Source: an uncultured Prevotella sp. (GTDB taxonomy: Bacteria > Bacteroidota > Bacteroidia > Bacteroidales > Bacteroidaceae). Taken from it: a DNA stretch of 64,000 bases. The stretch is taken from positions 1 through 64,000 of the forward strand of contig CAKPYB010000012.1 of NCBI GenBank assembly GCA_934202525.1. The letters run 5' to 3'. A program made the translations under genes and the position numbers. Under the pieces are notes generated by a model. That model searched no databases, had not been told where the DNA came from, and saw nothing but the letters and a program-made list of their open reading frames with translations. Below are positions 18,447 through 26,803 of the stretch, one piece after another; the stretch's first letter is position 1, and each line of letters opens with the position of its first letter.

Positions 18447-18454
18447 TACTTTTG
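18447..18454 (+). promoter_or_regulatory. -7 box TACTTTTG of the helicase gene
   Basis: TAnnTTTG box ending 8 nt before the ATG at 18463, implying a leaderless or nearly leaderless mRNA. It rules out the longer upstream reading frame as the true start. Confidence 0.8.
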
Positions 18455-18462
18455 CACCCTAT

Positions 18463-20529
18463 ATGGAACAGATTTCACCAATTCAGGCATTATTGCAGCA
18501 ACGCACGCTCCTCCAGCTGGAGTATTATACCGAGAAAGAAGCCTTCCGCAAGCTTACCGAACAGATGGGAATGCAACGGAAGGTGAAACGAGGTGATGCC
18601 TGGTTCCCGCTACAGGTGGGAAAGAGCTTTTATAATTCGCTGAACCAGACAGCCATAGAGGTTTTTCGAACCTCTGACCAGGATATCGAGCACAATTTTG
18701 AGTTCGGTCGCCCCGTCATGTTCTTTATGGTCAAGAAGATGGGCAAGAATGAGAACCAGGGCAACACAGCCCTTCAGCAGTCAGAAAACCCTTCAAACGC
18801 TAATCATAAAGTTCAAAGTTCAAATCTCAAAGTTCAAAGTATCAAATATTTCTCCTTTACCGGAACCGTGAGTTATGTGGATGGCGACAGAATGGTGATT
18901 ACCGTTCCCGATTCTGCCCCTCTGCTCGAACTTCAGCAGTCAACCGAGCCTATCGGCGTACAGCTTTCTTTTGATGAAACCAGCTACAAACTGATGTTTG
19001 AGGCTCTGGACCGCGTGATGAAGGCGAAGAACAACCGTCTGGCTTATCTCCGCGATTTATTCTATTCCCATCAGAAGGCAGGAAGATTTTCCTTTGAACC
19101 GATGAAGTTCCCTTGGCTCAATCCTACCCAGGAAAGGGCTGTGAACGAGGTGCTTTGGGCGAAGGATGTGGCTATCGTTCACGGACCTCCAGGAACCGGA
19201 AAGACCACAACCCTGGTGGAAGCCATCAACGAAACCCTGATGCGCGAAAGCCAGGTACTGGTCTGTGCACAGAGCAACATGGCTGTAGACTGGATTTCAG
19301 AAAAACTGGTGGATAGAGGCATCAACGTGCTCCGTATCGGAAACCCAACCCGCGTAAACGATAAGATGCTGGGCTTTACCTACGAGCGCCGCTTTGAGAG
19401 CCATGCTGATTACCCTCAGCTCTGGGCAATCCGCAAGGCTATCAGAGAATTGAGAAAGAACAGAAAGAAGGGTAGCGAAAACTATCATCAGAAGATGGAC
19501 AGGCTGAAGAGCCGTGCCGCCGAGATAGAACTCCGCATCAACGCAGAACTCTTTGGCGAGGCGCGTGTCATCGCCTGTACCCTGGTAGGCTCAGCCCATC
19601 ATCTGCTGGAAGGCATGAAGTTCGGTACCCTCTTTATCGACGAGGCTGCGCAGGCTTTGGAAGCTGCCTGCTGGATTCCGATGAAGAGAGCCAGCCGGGT
19701 GATTCTGGCAGGTGACCATTGTCAGCTGCCGCCTACCGTAAAGAGTATTGCGGCATTAAGAGCCGGACTGGGCAAGACCCTGATGGAGCGCATCGCCGAA
19801 AACAAGCCGGAGGTAGTAACCCTGCTGAAGATTCAGTACCGCATGAACGATGAAATCATGCGATTCTCCAGCGATTGGTTCTACGGGGGCAAGGTGGAGA
19901 GTGCGCCTCAGATTAAATACCGGAGCGTATTGGATTACGACCATCCGATAACGTGGATTGATACTTCGAACGAGGAGAATCAGATAACCATAGAGGGGAA
20001 AGATTCTCCTGAGGATTCTGCATCCACCTCATCTTCTGCATCTGCATCCAATCAGAATTCTGATTTGAATTTCAAGGAGCAGTTTGTAGGCGAGAGTTTC
20101 GGGCGTATCAACAAGGCAGAAGCCGAGCTTACCCTGCTTACCCTGGCGGAATACTTCACCAAGATAAGCAAACGGCGCGTTTTGGAGGAAAGAATCGATG
20201 TAGGCATCATTTCGCCTTACCGTGCCCAGGTACAATATCTCAAGAAGCTCATCAAGAAATATGAGTTCTTCAAGCCTTACCGCCGTCTGATCAGCGTAAA
20301 CACGGTAGATGGTTTCCAGGGGCAGGAAAGAGACGTGATCCTCATCTCGCTGGTACGCTCCAACGATGAAGGACAGATCGGTTTCTTGAAAGACCTCCGC
20401 CGCATGAATGTGGCGATGACGAGAGCCCGCATGAAACTCATCATCCTGGGCAACAAGGAGACGATGACGAAACATCCTTTCTACAAGAAACTGTGGGAGT
20501 ATGTGAAGGCAATCAATAATTATGAATAA
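18463..20529 (+). CDS. Superfamily 1 DNA/RNA helicase (IGHMBP2/Dna2-like AAA_11-AAA_12)
   Basis: 688-aa ATP-dependent helicase. Motif I is GPPGTGKT at 241-248, motif II DEAAQA from D393, motif III GDHCQLPP, motif IV-like QYRMND, motif V VDGFQGQERDV and motif VI NVAMTRARMKLI. The N-terminal region before motif I (about 1-230) corresponds to the nucleic-acid-binding domain of IGHMBP2-like proteins. The in-frame repeat at 18801-18842 adds residues about 114-126 (NHKVQSSNLKVQS), and a second low-complexity serine insert (about 513-530) separates the helicase lobes. The gene stands alone. The substrate (R-loops, RNA or DNA flaps) is not determinable. Confidence 0.93.
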   Translation: MEQISPIQALLQQRTLLQLEYYTEKEAFRKLTEQMGMQRKVKRGDAWFPLQVGKSFYNSLNQTAIEVFRTSDQDIEHNFEFGRPVMFFMVKKMGKNENQGNTALQQSENPSNANHKVQSSNLKVQSIKYFSFTGTVSYVDGDRMVITVPDSAPLLELQQSTEPIGVQLSFDETSYKLMFEALDRVMKAKNNRLAYLRDLFYSHQKAGRFSFEPMKFPWLNPTQERAVNEVLWAKDVAIVHGPPGTGKTTTLVEAINETLMRESQVLVCAQSNMAVDWISEKLVDRGINVLRIGNPTRVNDKMLGFTYERRFESHADYPQLWAIRKAIRELRKNRKKGSENYHQKMDRLKSRAAEIELRINAELFGEARVIACTLVGSAHHLLEGMKFGTLFIDEAAQALEAACWIPMKRASRVILAGDHCQLPPTVKSIAALRAGLGKTLMERIAENKPEVVTLLKIQYRMNDEIMRFSSDWFYGGKVESAPQIKYRSVLDYDHPITWIDTSNEENQITIEGKDSPEDSASTSSSASASNQNSDLNFKEQFVGESFGRINKAEAELTLLTLAEYFTKISKRRVLEERIDVGIISPYRAQVQYLKKLIKKYEFFKPYRRLISVNTVDGFQGQERDVILISLVRSNDEGQIGFLKDLRRMNVAMTRARMKLIILGNKETMTKHPFYKKLWEYVKAINNYE
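18801..18842 (+). repeat. Dispersed TAATCATAAAGTTCAA repeat, copy 1 (inside the helicase gene)
   Basis: 42-nt copy of the repeat that elsewhere in the window sits just before start codons. Here it keeps the reading frame of the helicase and is translated as NHKVQSSNLKVQS. Confidence 0.8.
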
Positions 20530-20555
20530 GATGGGAAAGCGGTTGTCATGAACGT

Positions 20556-20688
20556 AATACGAGGAAAGTTCGTGTAAAGAAATGCAAGTATACGAGGAAA
20601 GTTCGTGTAAAAAAGTGTATGCATACAATGAAAGTTCGTGTAAAAAAGTGTATGCGCACGATGAAAGTTCGTGTAAAAAAGTGTATCT
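20556..20688 (+). repeat. 33-bp-period direct repeats, four copies, abutting a promoter
   Basis: The core GAAAGTTCGTGTAAA begins at 20564, 20597, 20630 and 20663, exactly 33 bp apart. Later copies extend to AAAAGTGTAT. The last unit runs straight into the -7 box at 20684. No AAA-DUF4143 gene follows, unlike the loci at 28.1, 32.2 and 52.6 kb. Confidence 0.9.
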
Positions 20689-20691
20689 TTG
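20684..20691 (+). promoter_or_regulatory. -7 box TATCTTTG after the repeats
   Basis: Perfect TAnnTTTG box whose first bases are the end of the fourth 33-bp repeat. It would transcribe the small frame at 20754 and possibly the gene at 20959. Confidence 0.75.
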
Positions 20692-20753
20692 CAACCGACA
20701 GAGCTGTTTAAACATCATAGCATCAAGTTATTAACATCATTAACAACTTCAAA

Positions 20754-20930
20754 ATGTATGTAAGGATGAAATACAAGAACTTCACAATTCTCCATGTCGC
20801 CATACAAGGAGCAAGAGTGGATGAAGAATGTCCCATTGTACGGGGTAGAGGAGAGTTTCTAGGAACTCTTCTCACAATACTCCCTGAACTTTGCCTTAGT
20901 CATGGCAATACCAATGAGTCTATTAGATAA
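20754..20930 (+). CDS. Possible small protein, 58 aa
   Basis: ATG to TAA, MYVRMKYKNF ... SHGNTNESIR. No signal peptide or membrane helix stands out and the family is not recognised. Supporting points are its place about 60 nt after a good promoter and its being the only frame of this size before the gene at 20959. It could equally be part of a long untranslated leader. Confidence 0.35.
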   Translation: MYVRMKYKNFTILHVAIQGARVDEECPIVRGRGEFLGTLLTILPELCLSHGNTNESIR

Positions 20931-20958
20931 CGCAACAATAACAACAAAATAAAAAAAT

Positions 20959-21360
20959 ATGCTACAACGAGATTACATACAGCGACTGATTCGCGAGTTT
21001 ATGGCGGCACTCGAAAGAATGCTCGAAAAGAAAGAGGTGGAGGTGAGACGTGAGAAGATCAGGGAGCTCTACAATCAATACGTAGGTCCTTACGCCTTCT
21101 ACAGCATCGCCACCATCGAGGATGTGATGAAGGCGATGGCAGGAATAGAGGACGAGGAGAAGCGACTCTCCAAGATGGACATGCTTGCCGAACTCTATTA
21201 TCACGAGGCGGATATGGTGGGGCAGCCCACAAGAGATGAACTGCTGAACAAGGCTTTCATGCTCTTCGATTATGTGGAAACCCACGGAGATACCTTCTCC
21301 ATCGAACGCCGCAACAAAATGGCAGAAATCAAACAGAAAGTGGGAGATGCGCTCAAATAA
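20959..21360 (+). CDS. Conserved hypothetical protein, 133 aa, helical
   Basis: Soluble, strongly charged and predicted mostly helical, with no signal or membrane segment. The start MLQRDYIQRLIREFMAALERML resembles a family of short bacterial proteins beginning RDYI-x-R-I-E (DUF6483-like), but this is only a pattern resemblance. It lies 28 nt after the possible 58-aa frame and ahead of the MATE exporter, without an obvious functional link. Confidence 0.72.
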   Translation: MLQRDYIQRLIREFMAALERMLEKKEVEVRREKIRELYNQYVGPYAFYSIATIEDVMKAMAGIEDEEKRLSKMDMLAELYYHEADMVGQPTRDELLNKAFMLFDYVETHGDTFSIERRNKMAEIKQKVGDALK

Positions 21361-21405
21361 AGAGTGCATCCTCCTCCTTTTTTATATTTCCAGGATAACA
21401 AAAAC

Positions 21406-21445
21406 TAATCATAAAGTTCAATGTTCAAAGCTCAAAGTTCAAAGT
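21406..21445 (+). repeat. Dispersed TAATCATAAAGTTCAA repeat, copy 2
   Basis: 40-nt copy ending 11 nt before the MATE start codon. It contains an in-frame ATG at 21421, which would add MFKAQSSKSTND to the protein; this start is probably spurious. Confidence 0.85.
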
Positions 21446-21456
21446 CAACAAACGAC

Positions 21457-22785
21457 ATGACAGTAGGCTCGCCTTTGCGAGCCATCATCAAATTTGCAAT
21501 TCCACTTATCTTGGGTTACATCCTTCAGCAGATGTATCTCATTATCGATGCCGCCATCGTGGGAAGATGGATTGGCGTGGGAGCTCTTGCGGCTGTTGGC
21601 GCATCCAGCTCCATCATGTTCCTCATCATGGGTTTCTGCAACGGCTCCTGTGCCGGTTTCGCCATCCCTGTCGCCCAGGCTTTCGGTGCCAGGGATTACG
21701 CCAAGATGCGGGCTTACGTAAGCAACAGCATCCGCATCGCCGTGGTGTTTGCCGTAGTCATCACCTTTCTTTCCTGCATCTTCTGCGGAAAGATTCTGCA
21801 CTTGGTGAATACGCCGAAGGAGGTGTTCGATGACGCCTACATCTTCCTGATGCTGCAGTTTGCGGCGATTCCTTTTACCATCGCCTACAACCTGCTCTCC
21901 GGTCAGATCCGTGCCTTGGGCAACTCGAAACAGCCTTTCTATTTTCTCATTACCGCCTCCGTCATCAACATCATTCTCGATGGCATTCTGATTCTCGGTA
22001 TGGGGTTAGGTGTAGAGGGAGCAGGTATTGCCACTTGGCTTTCGCAGGGAATCTCCGTGCTGCTCTGTATCTGGTTTATCAAAAAGAAGATGCAGATTCT
22101 GATTCCGAAGGGTGAGGAAAGGAAATTTGATAATAAAAAGGTAAGCATTCTGCTGAACAACGGCGTTCCGATGGGTCTGCAGTTCTCGATTACCGCCATT
22201 GGTCTCATCATGCTCCAGAGTGCGAACAACGCTCTGGGAACAGTTTATGTGGCTGCATTTACTGCCTCTATGCGCATCAAATATCTCTTTACCTGCGTTT
22301 TTGAGAACATCGGCGTGGCGATGGCTACCTATTGCGGTCAGAACCTGGGAGCCCGGAAGCTGGATAGAATCGGTCAGGGCGTAAGGGCTGCCATCAGGAT
22401 GATGGTGGTTTATTTCGTCTTCACCTTCCTGCTCATCTATCCGTTTGCCGATGAGATGATGATGCTCTTCGTGGATAAGGGCGAGGCGGAAGTGGTAACT
22501 TATGCTGCCCAGTTTATGCGCATCGCCAACTATTTCTATCCATGTCTGGGCTTGCTTACCATCCTGCGCTACAGCATCCAGGGCTTGGGTTACAGCAACC
22601 TCTCGATACTGAGTGGCGTAATGGAAATGATAGCGAGATGCGGCGTGAGTCTCTGGCTGGTACCAGCCCTGGCGTGGACGGGTGTCTGCTTCGGCGACCC
22701 TGTAGCGTGGGGCATGGCAGATCTCTTCCTCATTCCCGCCTTCCTGTGGCTTTATAAGCATCTGAAGAAGGAGCAAGTCCGATAG
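21457..22785 (+). CDS. MATE-family multidrug/toxin exporter
   Basis: 442-aa inner-membrane transporter with about 12 hydrophobic helices in two homologous bundles. The N-terminal region MTVGSPLRAIIKFAIPLILG and the QQMYLIIDAAIVGRWIG segment are typical of DinF/NorM-type MATE proteins, which expel cationic drugs or metabolites using a Na+ or H+ gradient. The second half contains MEMIARCGVSLWLVP. Start 21457 is chosen because the 12 extra residues upstream are encoded by the dispersed repeat. The substrate is unknown. Confidence 0.92.
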   Translation: MTVGSPLRAIIKFAIPLILGYILQQMYLIIDAAIVGRWIGVGALAAVGASSSIMFLIMGFCNGSCAGFAIPVAQAFGARDYAKMRAYVSNSIRIAVVFAVVITFLSCIFCGKILHLVNTPKEVFDDAYIFLMLQFAAIPFTIAYNLLSGQIRALGNSKQPFYFLITASVINIILDGILILGMGLGVEGAGIATWLSQGISVLLCIWFIKKKMQILIPKGEERKFDNKKVSILLNNGVPMGLQFSITAIGLIMLQSANNALGTVYVAAFTASMRIKYLFTCVFENIGVAMATYCGQNLGARKLDRIGQGVRAAIRMMVVYFVFTFLLIYPFADEMMMLFVDKGEAEVVTYAAQFMRIANYFYPCLGLLTILRYSIQGLGYSNLSILSGVMEMIARCGVSLWLVPALAWTGVCFGDPVAWGMADLFLIPAFLWLYKHLKKEQVR

Positions 22786-22888
22786 GGTAATTTTGACGTT
22801 TTAAAAATTTGCATTAAAAAATATTCTGCTAAGGGTTAGGAAAATGAAAATTCGATTGTAATATAGGCAAAAGAAAAGAAATAAAGTA

Positions 22889-23440
22889 ATGCAAATAAAC
22901 AAAGAAACGATAGAACAGCTCTTCCGGCAGCATTATCTGAGGATGTACCAATTGGCCAGGGTACTTCTGAAGGATGATGCAGCCAGCAAGGATGTGGTGA
23001 GCGAAGTCTTTGCCGATGTGCTCGACGGAAAGACCCAACTGGGTCTTGATAACGAGACAATAGCCAGCAATTCGCCCCTGCCTTCCGCCAACGCCGGGAG
23101 CTATCTTCTGGTGTGTGTGCGCCATAAATGCCTCAACTTGTTGAGCCGACAGAAGATGAAAGACCGGGTTCATCATCTCTTGAAAGCTGATGCTTCGCCT
23201 TCGATAGCTCCCCTGGAAGCTACGATTGCCGAAATAGACAGGGAGGCTGAAAAGTACGAGGCAATTCTGGCTTATATGAATGCTGAACTCACGCCACAAA
23301 CCCGCAAGGTACTCGAGCTCCGTTTTCGGCAGAAACTGAAATATCGGGAGATTGCTACGGAATTGGGCATCAGCGAAGTGGCAGTTTATAAGCATCTGGC
23401 GCAAGGCATCAGAAAATTAAAGCAAAAGTTTAACCCTTAG
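22889..23440 (+). CDS. ECF-type RNA polymerase sigma factor
   Basis: 183-aa sigma-70 factor of the ECF group. Sigma region 2 covers about 10-100 (LFRQHYLRMYQLARVLLKDDAASKDVVSEVF). Sigma region 4 covers about 125-180 with the helix-turn-helix KYREIATELGISEVAVYKHL. The anti-sigma-like gene begins 10 nt after its stop and the STN receptor follows, so this is a cell-surface signalling system. A 14-nt sequence just upstream (22825-22838) recurs inverted across the stop codon (23431-23444). Confidence 0.93.
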   Translation: MQINKETIEQLFRQHYLRMYQLARVLLKDDAASKDVVSEVFADVLDGKTQLGLDNETIASNSPLPSANAGSYLLVCVRHKCLNLLSRQKMKDRVHHLLKADASPSIAPLEATIAEIDREAEKYEAILAYMNAELTPQTRKVLELRFRQKLKYREIATELGISEVAVYKHLAQGIRKLKQKFNP

Positions 23441-23450
23441 CAGATTTATT

Positions 23451-24098
23451 ATGGACAAGTTTGAAAAAATACTGGATATCATCGACCATCAGGAGAAGTA
23501 TTCTGATGAGGAGATTCGTGAAATATTGCAGGATGAGGAATGCCGAAAACTCTATCAGACGATGGTGGAAGTGGATTCTGCACTTGAAAGTTCCTCTCCT
23601 ATTATTAATGTAGATGAGGAATGGGAGAAATTCAGTCAGAAACATCAACTTCAGGAAGTATCCCATCCTATAACTTCCTGGCGCAAACTGGCAGCATCCA
23701 TCGCCGGTTTCGTCTTGATTTCGGGTATTGCCTTTGCCGCAATCCATACTTACATCAAGCGCAGCCAGGAACCAACCCTGGTAACCGCAGATACTCATCC
23801 GGAAGTCATAAAATCAGATTCCGCAAAGCAGGTAGCAGCAAAGGATTCCCTGACTCATCCGAAACCAGAAAAGCCAGCCATTCACAAGACTTTCGAGAAT
23901 GTGGCTTTCGAGCAGATGATTTCAGAGATTGCTTCTTATTATGATTTACAAGTAAAGTTTGAGAATAACGAGGACAAGACCCTCCGCCTCTATTACGAAT
24001 GGAACAGTCATTCGAGCATCGAGAACATCGTAAAAGAACTGAACCAATTCGAGAATGTAAACATCGAATTGCAACAAAACGAGCTGATTGTGAAATAA
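23451..24098 (+). CDS. FecR-like anti-sigma factor with C-terminal DUF4974-type domain
   Basis: 215 aa with one membrane helix at about 81-103 (LAASIAGFVLISGIAFAAIHTY). The cytoplasmic N-terminal 80 residues would hold the sigma factor. The periplasmic C-terminal part (about 145-215) has FENVAFEQMISEIASYYDLQV, the STN-like DUF4974 fold that contacts the outer-membrane receptor in FecR systems. The protein is short because the central FecR domain is largely missing. It sits between sigma and receptor genes, fitting a transducer that releases the sigma factor on ligand binding. Confidence 0.85.
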   Translation: MDKFEKILDIIDHQEKYSDEEIREILQDEECRKLYQTMVEVDSALESSSPIINVDEEWEKFSQKHQLQEVSHPITSWRKLAASIAGFVLISGIAFAAIHTYIKRSQEPTLVTADTHPEVIKSDSAKQVAAKDSLTHPKPEKPAIHKTFENVAFEQMISEIASYYDLQVKFENNEDKTLRLYYEWNSHSSIENIVKELNQFENVNIELQQNELIVK

Positions 24099-24140
24099 CA
24101 AGCTTATCAAAAGTAAGCATAATATTATCGACTCTCAAAG

Positions 24141-24169
24141 TAATCATAAAGCTCAAAGTTAAAAAGTAT
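24141..24169 (+). repeat. Dispersed TAATCATAAAG repeat, copy 3 (short)
   Basis: 29-nt degenerate copy ending 4 nt before the receptor start codon at 24174. Confidence 0.7.
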
Positions 24170-24173
24170 CATT

Positions 24174-26720
24174 ATGAGAAGATTTTCAGCCATCATATTC
24201 CTGCTGTGCACATTCGCCCTGACGATGAGCGCACAGCACATCCAGCGCAACTATCACGACCGCAGCATGTCGGACGTCCTCATCGACCTCGACAAGGCTT
24301 CCAAGCGCTATAAAATCAGCTTCATCTACAACGAACTGGAAGACTTCACAGTTACCCAGAACGTGAAGACTACCAATATTCCCGATGCCATCCGCAAGGT
24401 AATCGGTTTCTATCCGATGCAGATGACCGTAGGTGACAGCCTCATCACGGTAGAATGCATACGCAAGAGCGAGCGCAAGCTGATAGGCAGACTGATAGAC
24501 AATCACAATCTTCCTGTAGAATTCGCCAATATCCAGCTGCTCAACCCGAAGGATTCCTCCTTTCTCTGTGGAGGCGTGAGCAACGCCAATGGCGATTTCG
24601 TCATCCCCTGCCAGCAGAAGCAGGCCCTCATGAAGGTTTCTTTCGTGGGCTACAAGACGATTTGCAAGCTGGTACCTATTGCCCGCATCGGAAATGTGAG
24701 GATGCAGGCGAATGCCTATCAACTGGGCAAGGTGGAAGTAAAGGGCAAGCTGCGTATCGACCACGGCGACCATGCCTCTTATACATTCTCTGACGAACAG
24801 ATCAAGAACTCACGCCATTCACAGGATCTTCTGGGAACACTCCCGGGAATCTATACCGATCCGATGACCGGCAAGACATCAAGTATGACCGGCAAATCCA
24901 TCAAAATTCTCATCAACAACGTGCCGATGACGAGCGAGAACGACTTGAAGGCTATTGCCGCCAACAAAATAAAGAAGGTGGAATACTACGAAGATCCTCC
25001 TATCAGATACGGCGATGTGGGCATCTTGATGAACATCATTACCAAGTCGCTTGACACGGGTTATGCGACAGGTTTTGATGTATCAAGTGCCTTAACTACA
25101 GGCTTTAGCAATGACAATGTTTATTTCAAGTATAACAAGGGCAATCATCAGTATTCCTTCGACTATGCCATCAATGTGCGCAATTACAAGGACTGGATAG
25201 AAGACAACCAATATACCCTTGCGCTCGATGATCAACAAGCCATCTATGATTATCATCGTCACAAGCGTTTCGGATATACGGACAATATGTTCAACTTGAA
25301 GTATGCCTATAGTAAGCCTGATGACATCACCTTTCAGGCTACTTTCTCACCAGTGCTTTCGCATAAGTTCAATCGTGGCGATGGTGAGGTGAAGACACAG
25401 AACAATCCCGACTGGCAGGAGGGTGTGGAGCATTCCGACATTTATGTTAACTATGTGAAGCCTGCCCTCGACCTTTATCTCAGTAAGAACTTTGCCCATA
25501 AGCAGTCGCTCGATGTGGATGCGCTCGGCTCTTACTTCAACACGAAGCAGCAGATGCTCAACCAGCAATGGACGGAAAATAAGGAACAGGTGTTGTCGGA
25601 CGATGACATGCGCTCGAAGATGAACATATATTCCCTGATTGCGGAAGCCGACTACAGCAAGGAGTGGGAAAAAGGCGAATTAGATGTGGGCGTTGATACT
25701 TGGAACAAGTGGAGCAACTATAATATTCGCAACATGATGTCTGGTTACGAGCCTTCGCAGTATTCTTCTGGCATTAACATACATACCGTCTATGCACAAT
25801 ATATGAATAAAATAGGCAATCTCACCTATCGAATCGGAGTAAAGAGTACTTGGAAAAGGCAGAGCTATGAGGATATTACCTATAACAGCCACTACATCCT
25901 GCCATTGCTCTATCTTTCCTATAAGTTGAAGAATGGTTCGTTGCAGTTGTTGCTTCCCAACGGCATCAACTATCCTGCCATCTCAACGTTGAGCGAGAAT
26001 ATGACGGTCGTTATTCCTGGTTTGTTGAAACAAGGTAATCCAAATGTGAAGGCAACAATGGAAATGGGTCCTATCTTTAGGTATACCTATAATAATGCCA
26101 TGCTCTATATGCAGGTGGCACTATATGGTATCTACAATGACAAGGTTCTCTCTCCTTATTATTATAGGAAGACCATTGATGGCAAGCAGAATATTATCGA
26201 GACATACGAGAACGGTAGTTTCTTTTGGCGTTATGGCACAGGCTATTTTATTCGGCTCAAACCATTTAAAAACGATGTGCTGAGCCTAAGTACTGGTGGA
26301 GGATTTGGACGAGAGATAGTAAGCAATTCTTATGGTCGTCATTGCTATAATTCTTGTCCTTTCCAGTACAGCATTAACTTCCGCAAGGGAAACTGGGGTG
26401 CATCTTACCAAGGCAATATCCCTTCGAAGACGTTCGATTTGGATGGTCACAAGTCCGATGAAACCAAGAGCGAGTTTTCTGCATTCTATCAGAAGGGCGC
26501 ATGGCGTTTCTCGCTCTATGGTATGTGGCTTTTCGCTCCAGCCAAGTATGAGACCGAATCATTCGACAATCCGATTATGAATCAAAAGGAGTCGCATGTT
26601 ATCAAGGATAATCGCCGCATGCTGATGCTGGGTGTCAGCTACAACTTCTTCTCCGGAAAGAAGAAGAACATCCGGAAGAACATCAACAACTACGATTCAG
26701 ATGCTGGCGCATTCAAGTAA
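24174..26720 (+). CDS. STN-containing outer-membrane beta-barrel receptor (TonB-dependent-like)
   Basis: 848 aa. A signal peptide (about 1-20, ending MSAQ) is followed by an STN signalling domain (about 22-95), a carboxypeptidase-regulatory-like beta domain (about 100-185), a plug domain (about 200-290, with MTGKSIKILINNVPM) and a large barrel ending in SYNFFSGKKK. The STN domain with the upstream sigma/anti-sigma pair marks it as the sensing receptor of the triad. The C-terminus extends past the barrel and lacks the usual terminal aromatic strand signature. No SusD-like lipoprotein follows, so it is unlike a standard glycan SusCD unit. The ligand is unknown. Confidence 0.87.
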   Translation: MRRFSAIIFLLCTFALTMSAQHIQRNYHDRSMSDVLIDLDKASKRYKISFIYNELEDFTVTQNVKTTNIPDAIRKVIGFYPMQMTVGDSLITVECIRKSERKLIGRLIDNHNLPVEFANIQLLNPKDSSFLCGGVSNANGDFVIPCQQKQALMKVSFVGYKTICKLVPIARIGNVRMQANAYQLGKVEVKGKLRIDHGDHASYTFSDEQIKNSRHSQDLLGTLPGIYTDPMTGKTSSMTGKSIKILINNVPMTSENDLKAIAANKIKKVEYYEDPPIRYGDVGILMNIITKSLDTGYATGFDVSSALTTGFSNDNVYFKYNKGNHQYSFDYAINVRNYKDWIEDNQYTLALDDQQAIYDYHRHKRFGYTDNMFNLKYAYSKPDDITFQATFSPVLSHKFNRGDGEVKTQNNPDWQEGVEHSDIYVNYVKPALDLYLSKNFAHKQSLDVDALGSYFNTKQQMLNQQWTENKEQVLSDDDMRSKMNIYSLIAEADYSKEWEKGELDVGVDTWNKWSNYNIRNMMSGYEPSQYSSGINIHTVYAQYMNKIGNLTYRIGVKSTWKRQSYEDITYNSHYILPLLYLSYKLKNGSLQLLLPNGINYPAISTLSENMTVVIPGLLKQGNPNVKATMEMGPIFRYTYNNAMLYMQVALYGIYNDKVLSPYYYRKTIDGKQNIIETYENGSFFWRYGTGYFIRLKPFKNDVLSLSTGGGFGREIVSNSYGRHCYNSCPFQYSINFRKGNWGASYQGNIPSKTFDLDGHKSDETKSEFSAFYQKGAWRFSLYGMWLFAPAKYETESFDNPIMNQKESHVIKDNRRMLMLGVSYNFFSGKKKNIRKNINNYDSDAGAFK

Positions 26721-26754
26721 AAAGAGTCTTCGGTTTTTCCGAAATCACAAATAA

Positions 26755-26797
26755 GCAAAAAGGCTGGACTTTCTAACCCGAAGTTCAGCCTTTTTGC
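26755..26797. terminator. Bidirectional hairpin terminator
   Basis: 17-bp near-perfect stem (26755-26771 with 26781-26797, one G-T pair), rich in A on the left and T on the right, between the converging receptor and ATPase genes. Confidence 0.88.
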
Positions 26798-26803
26798 CTG
26801 TTA

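Noticed and set aside
20556..20688. CRISPR array
   Set aside because: Period is only 33 bp with spacers of about 10-18 nt, two to four units, spacers partly conserved, and no cas genes anywhere in the window. The same holds for the other 33-bp loci.
24174..26720. SusC of a polysaccharide utilisation locus
   Set aside because: No SusD, glycoside hydrolase or SusE/F-like gene nearby; the domain order is closer to a signalling beta-barrel receptor.
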